This document shows, piece after piece, positions 7,020 through 7,394 of a DNA stretch of 7,394 bases. The stretch spans positions 1 to 7,394 of the forward strand of contig JAOOKL010000028.1 of assembly GCA_028408025.1 (NCBI GenBank). The letters are read 5' to 3'. The notes beneath the pieces were generated by a model. The model was not told where the DNA came from and did no database searches. It saw nothing but the letters and a program-made list of their open reading frames with translations. This DNA comes from Candidatus Pelagibacter sp. (GTDB lineage Bacteria; Pseudomonadota; Alphaproteobacteria; Pelagibacterales; Pelagibacteraceae). Position 1 is the first letter of the stretch. Each line of letters begins with the position of its first letter. Both the position numbers and the translations under genes were made by a program.

Positions 7020-7036
7020 TGCGTCTTTGAGACGCA
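7020..7036 (+). repeat. Perfect inverted repeat (hairpin) in the kdsB leader
   Basis: TGCGTCT and AGACGCA form a perfect seven-pair stem around a three-base TTG loop, ending five bases before the kdsB ATG. It is notably GC-richer than its surroundings. The only Shine-Dalgarno-like bases (GAGA at 7029-7032) lie partly in the loop and mainly in the right arm, so folding could limit ribosome access. No T-run follows on either strand, so it is not a standard terminator. It could instead be a palindromic protein-binding site. Confidence 0.55.
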
Positions 7037-7041
7037 TTACT

Positions 7042-7394
7042 ATGAATAAAACTGTAATAATCATACCCTCTAGACTCAAGGCGAAACGGCTTGAAAATAA
7101 ACCGTTAAAACTTATTAACAATAAAGAGATGATTTTACATGTGTACGAGGCTGCAACTAAATCTAAATCAGGTGAAGTATACGTCGCAACTCCTGACGAA
7201 GAAATTATAAAAGTAGTGAAAGGATTTGGGGGAAATGCAATAAAAACGTCTAAAGACCATGAAACTGGAACTGATAGAATTTTCGAAGTTTTTGAAAGTG
7301 TTCTAAAAAATGAGCCAAAATTAATTATTAATTTGCAAGGGGATATGCCAAACATACAGCCTAAAGCAATTTCCGATTTAGTGGAGTACATGTC
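7042..7394 (+). CDS. kdsB: 3-deoxy-manno-octulosonate cytidylyltransferase (CMP-Kdo synthetase), N-terminal part
   Basis: KdsB activates the sugar Kdo with CTP to CMP-Kdo in the cytoplasm for the inner core of lipopolysaccharide. I translated 117 residues from the ATG at 7042 to the right window edge, roughly half of the usual 245-250. The nucleotide-binding signature IIIPSRLKAKRLENKPL (residues 6-22) is classic for KdsB and its relatives. It is followed by HVYEAA, VYVATPDEEI, HETGTDRI (73-80) and NLQGDMPNI (97-105), where D101 is the expected metal ligand. Residue 102 is Met where enterobacterial enzymes have Glu (QGDEP); I recall alphaproteobacterial versions varying here too. The start has no clear Shine-Dalgarno sequence outside the leader hairpin. 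It implies an LPS-bearing Gram-negative host. Confidence 0.93.
   Translation, partial: MNKTVIIIPSRLKAKRLENKPLKLINNKEMILHVYEAATKSKSGEVYVATPDEEIIKVVKGFGGNAIKTSKDHETGTDRIFEVFESVLKNEPKLIINLQGDMPNIQPKAISDLVEYM

Noticed and set aside
7005..7391. 128-codon open frame on the minus strand at the right edge
   Set aside because: It is antisense to a clear KdsB N-terminus with signature motifs, so the plus-strand reading is the real gene.
1..7394. Mobile element, CRISPR array, tRNA/rRNA or defence system
   Set aside because: I found no transposase or integrase, no repeated spacer pattern, no tRNA cloverleaf and no terminal inverted repeats; nearly every base is accounted for by housekeeping genes.

Overview
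The window is AT-rich, densely packed bacterial DNA with overlapping genes and very short intergenic gaps. Its gene content (alphaproteobacterial-type PstS, PstC and PstA, a CycM-like membrane cytochrome c, KdsB for LPS) points to a Gram-negative alphaproteobacterium with a streamlined genome. A SAR11/Pelagibacterales-like organism is my best guess from base composition, compactness and protein style. I could not run a phylogeny.

Region 1 (1-4902, all minus strand) is a phosphate-uptake operon read right to left: pstS (3' half only), an intrinsic terminator, then pstC, pstA, pstB, phoU and the start of phoB. PstS captures phosphate in the periplasm, PstC and PstA form the channel, and PstB hydrolyses ATP. 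PhoU links transporter status to Pho signalling, and PhoB is the response regulator. From pstC to phoB the genes overlap or abut, so translational coupling is likely. The hairpin after pstS probably keeps the binding protein more abundant than the permease.

Region 2 (about 4903-6411, plus strand) holds the 3' half of argD followed by complete argF. These encode consecutive-pathway enzymes of ornithine/arginine synthesis and overlap by four bases.

Region 3 (6408-6950, minus strand) is a membrane-anchored class I cytochrome c convergent with argF; the two stop codons overlap. Region 4 (7042 to the right edge, plus strand) is the start of kdsB, CMP-Kdo synthetase. A 91-bp divergent promoter region separates regions 3 and 4 and contains a perfect hairpin just before the kdsB start.

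The most striking point is the junction near 4903-4906. Recognisable PstS coding on the minus strand and recognisable ArgD coding on the plus strand both stop there, so both genes lack their 5' halves. This is either a recent deletion or rearrangement, or an assembly/amplification chimera; I favour the artefact. Apart from that the genes are ordinary housekeeping genes, and I see no phage, mobile element, CRISPR array, RNA gene or unknown multigene system.
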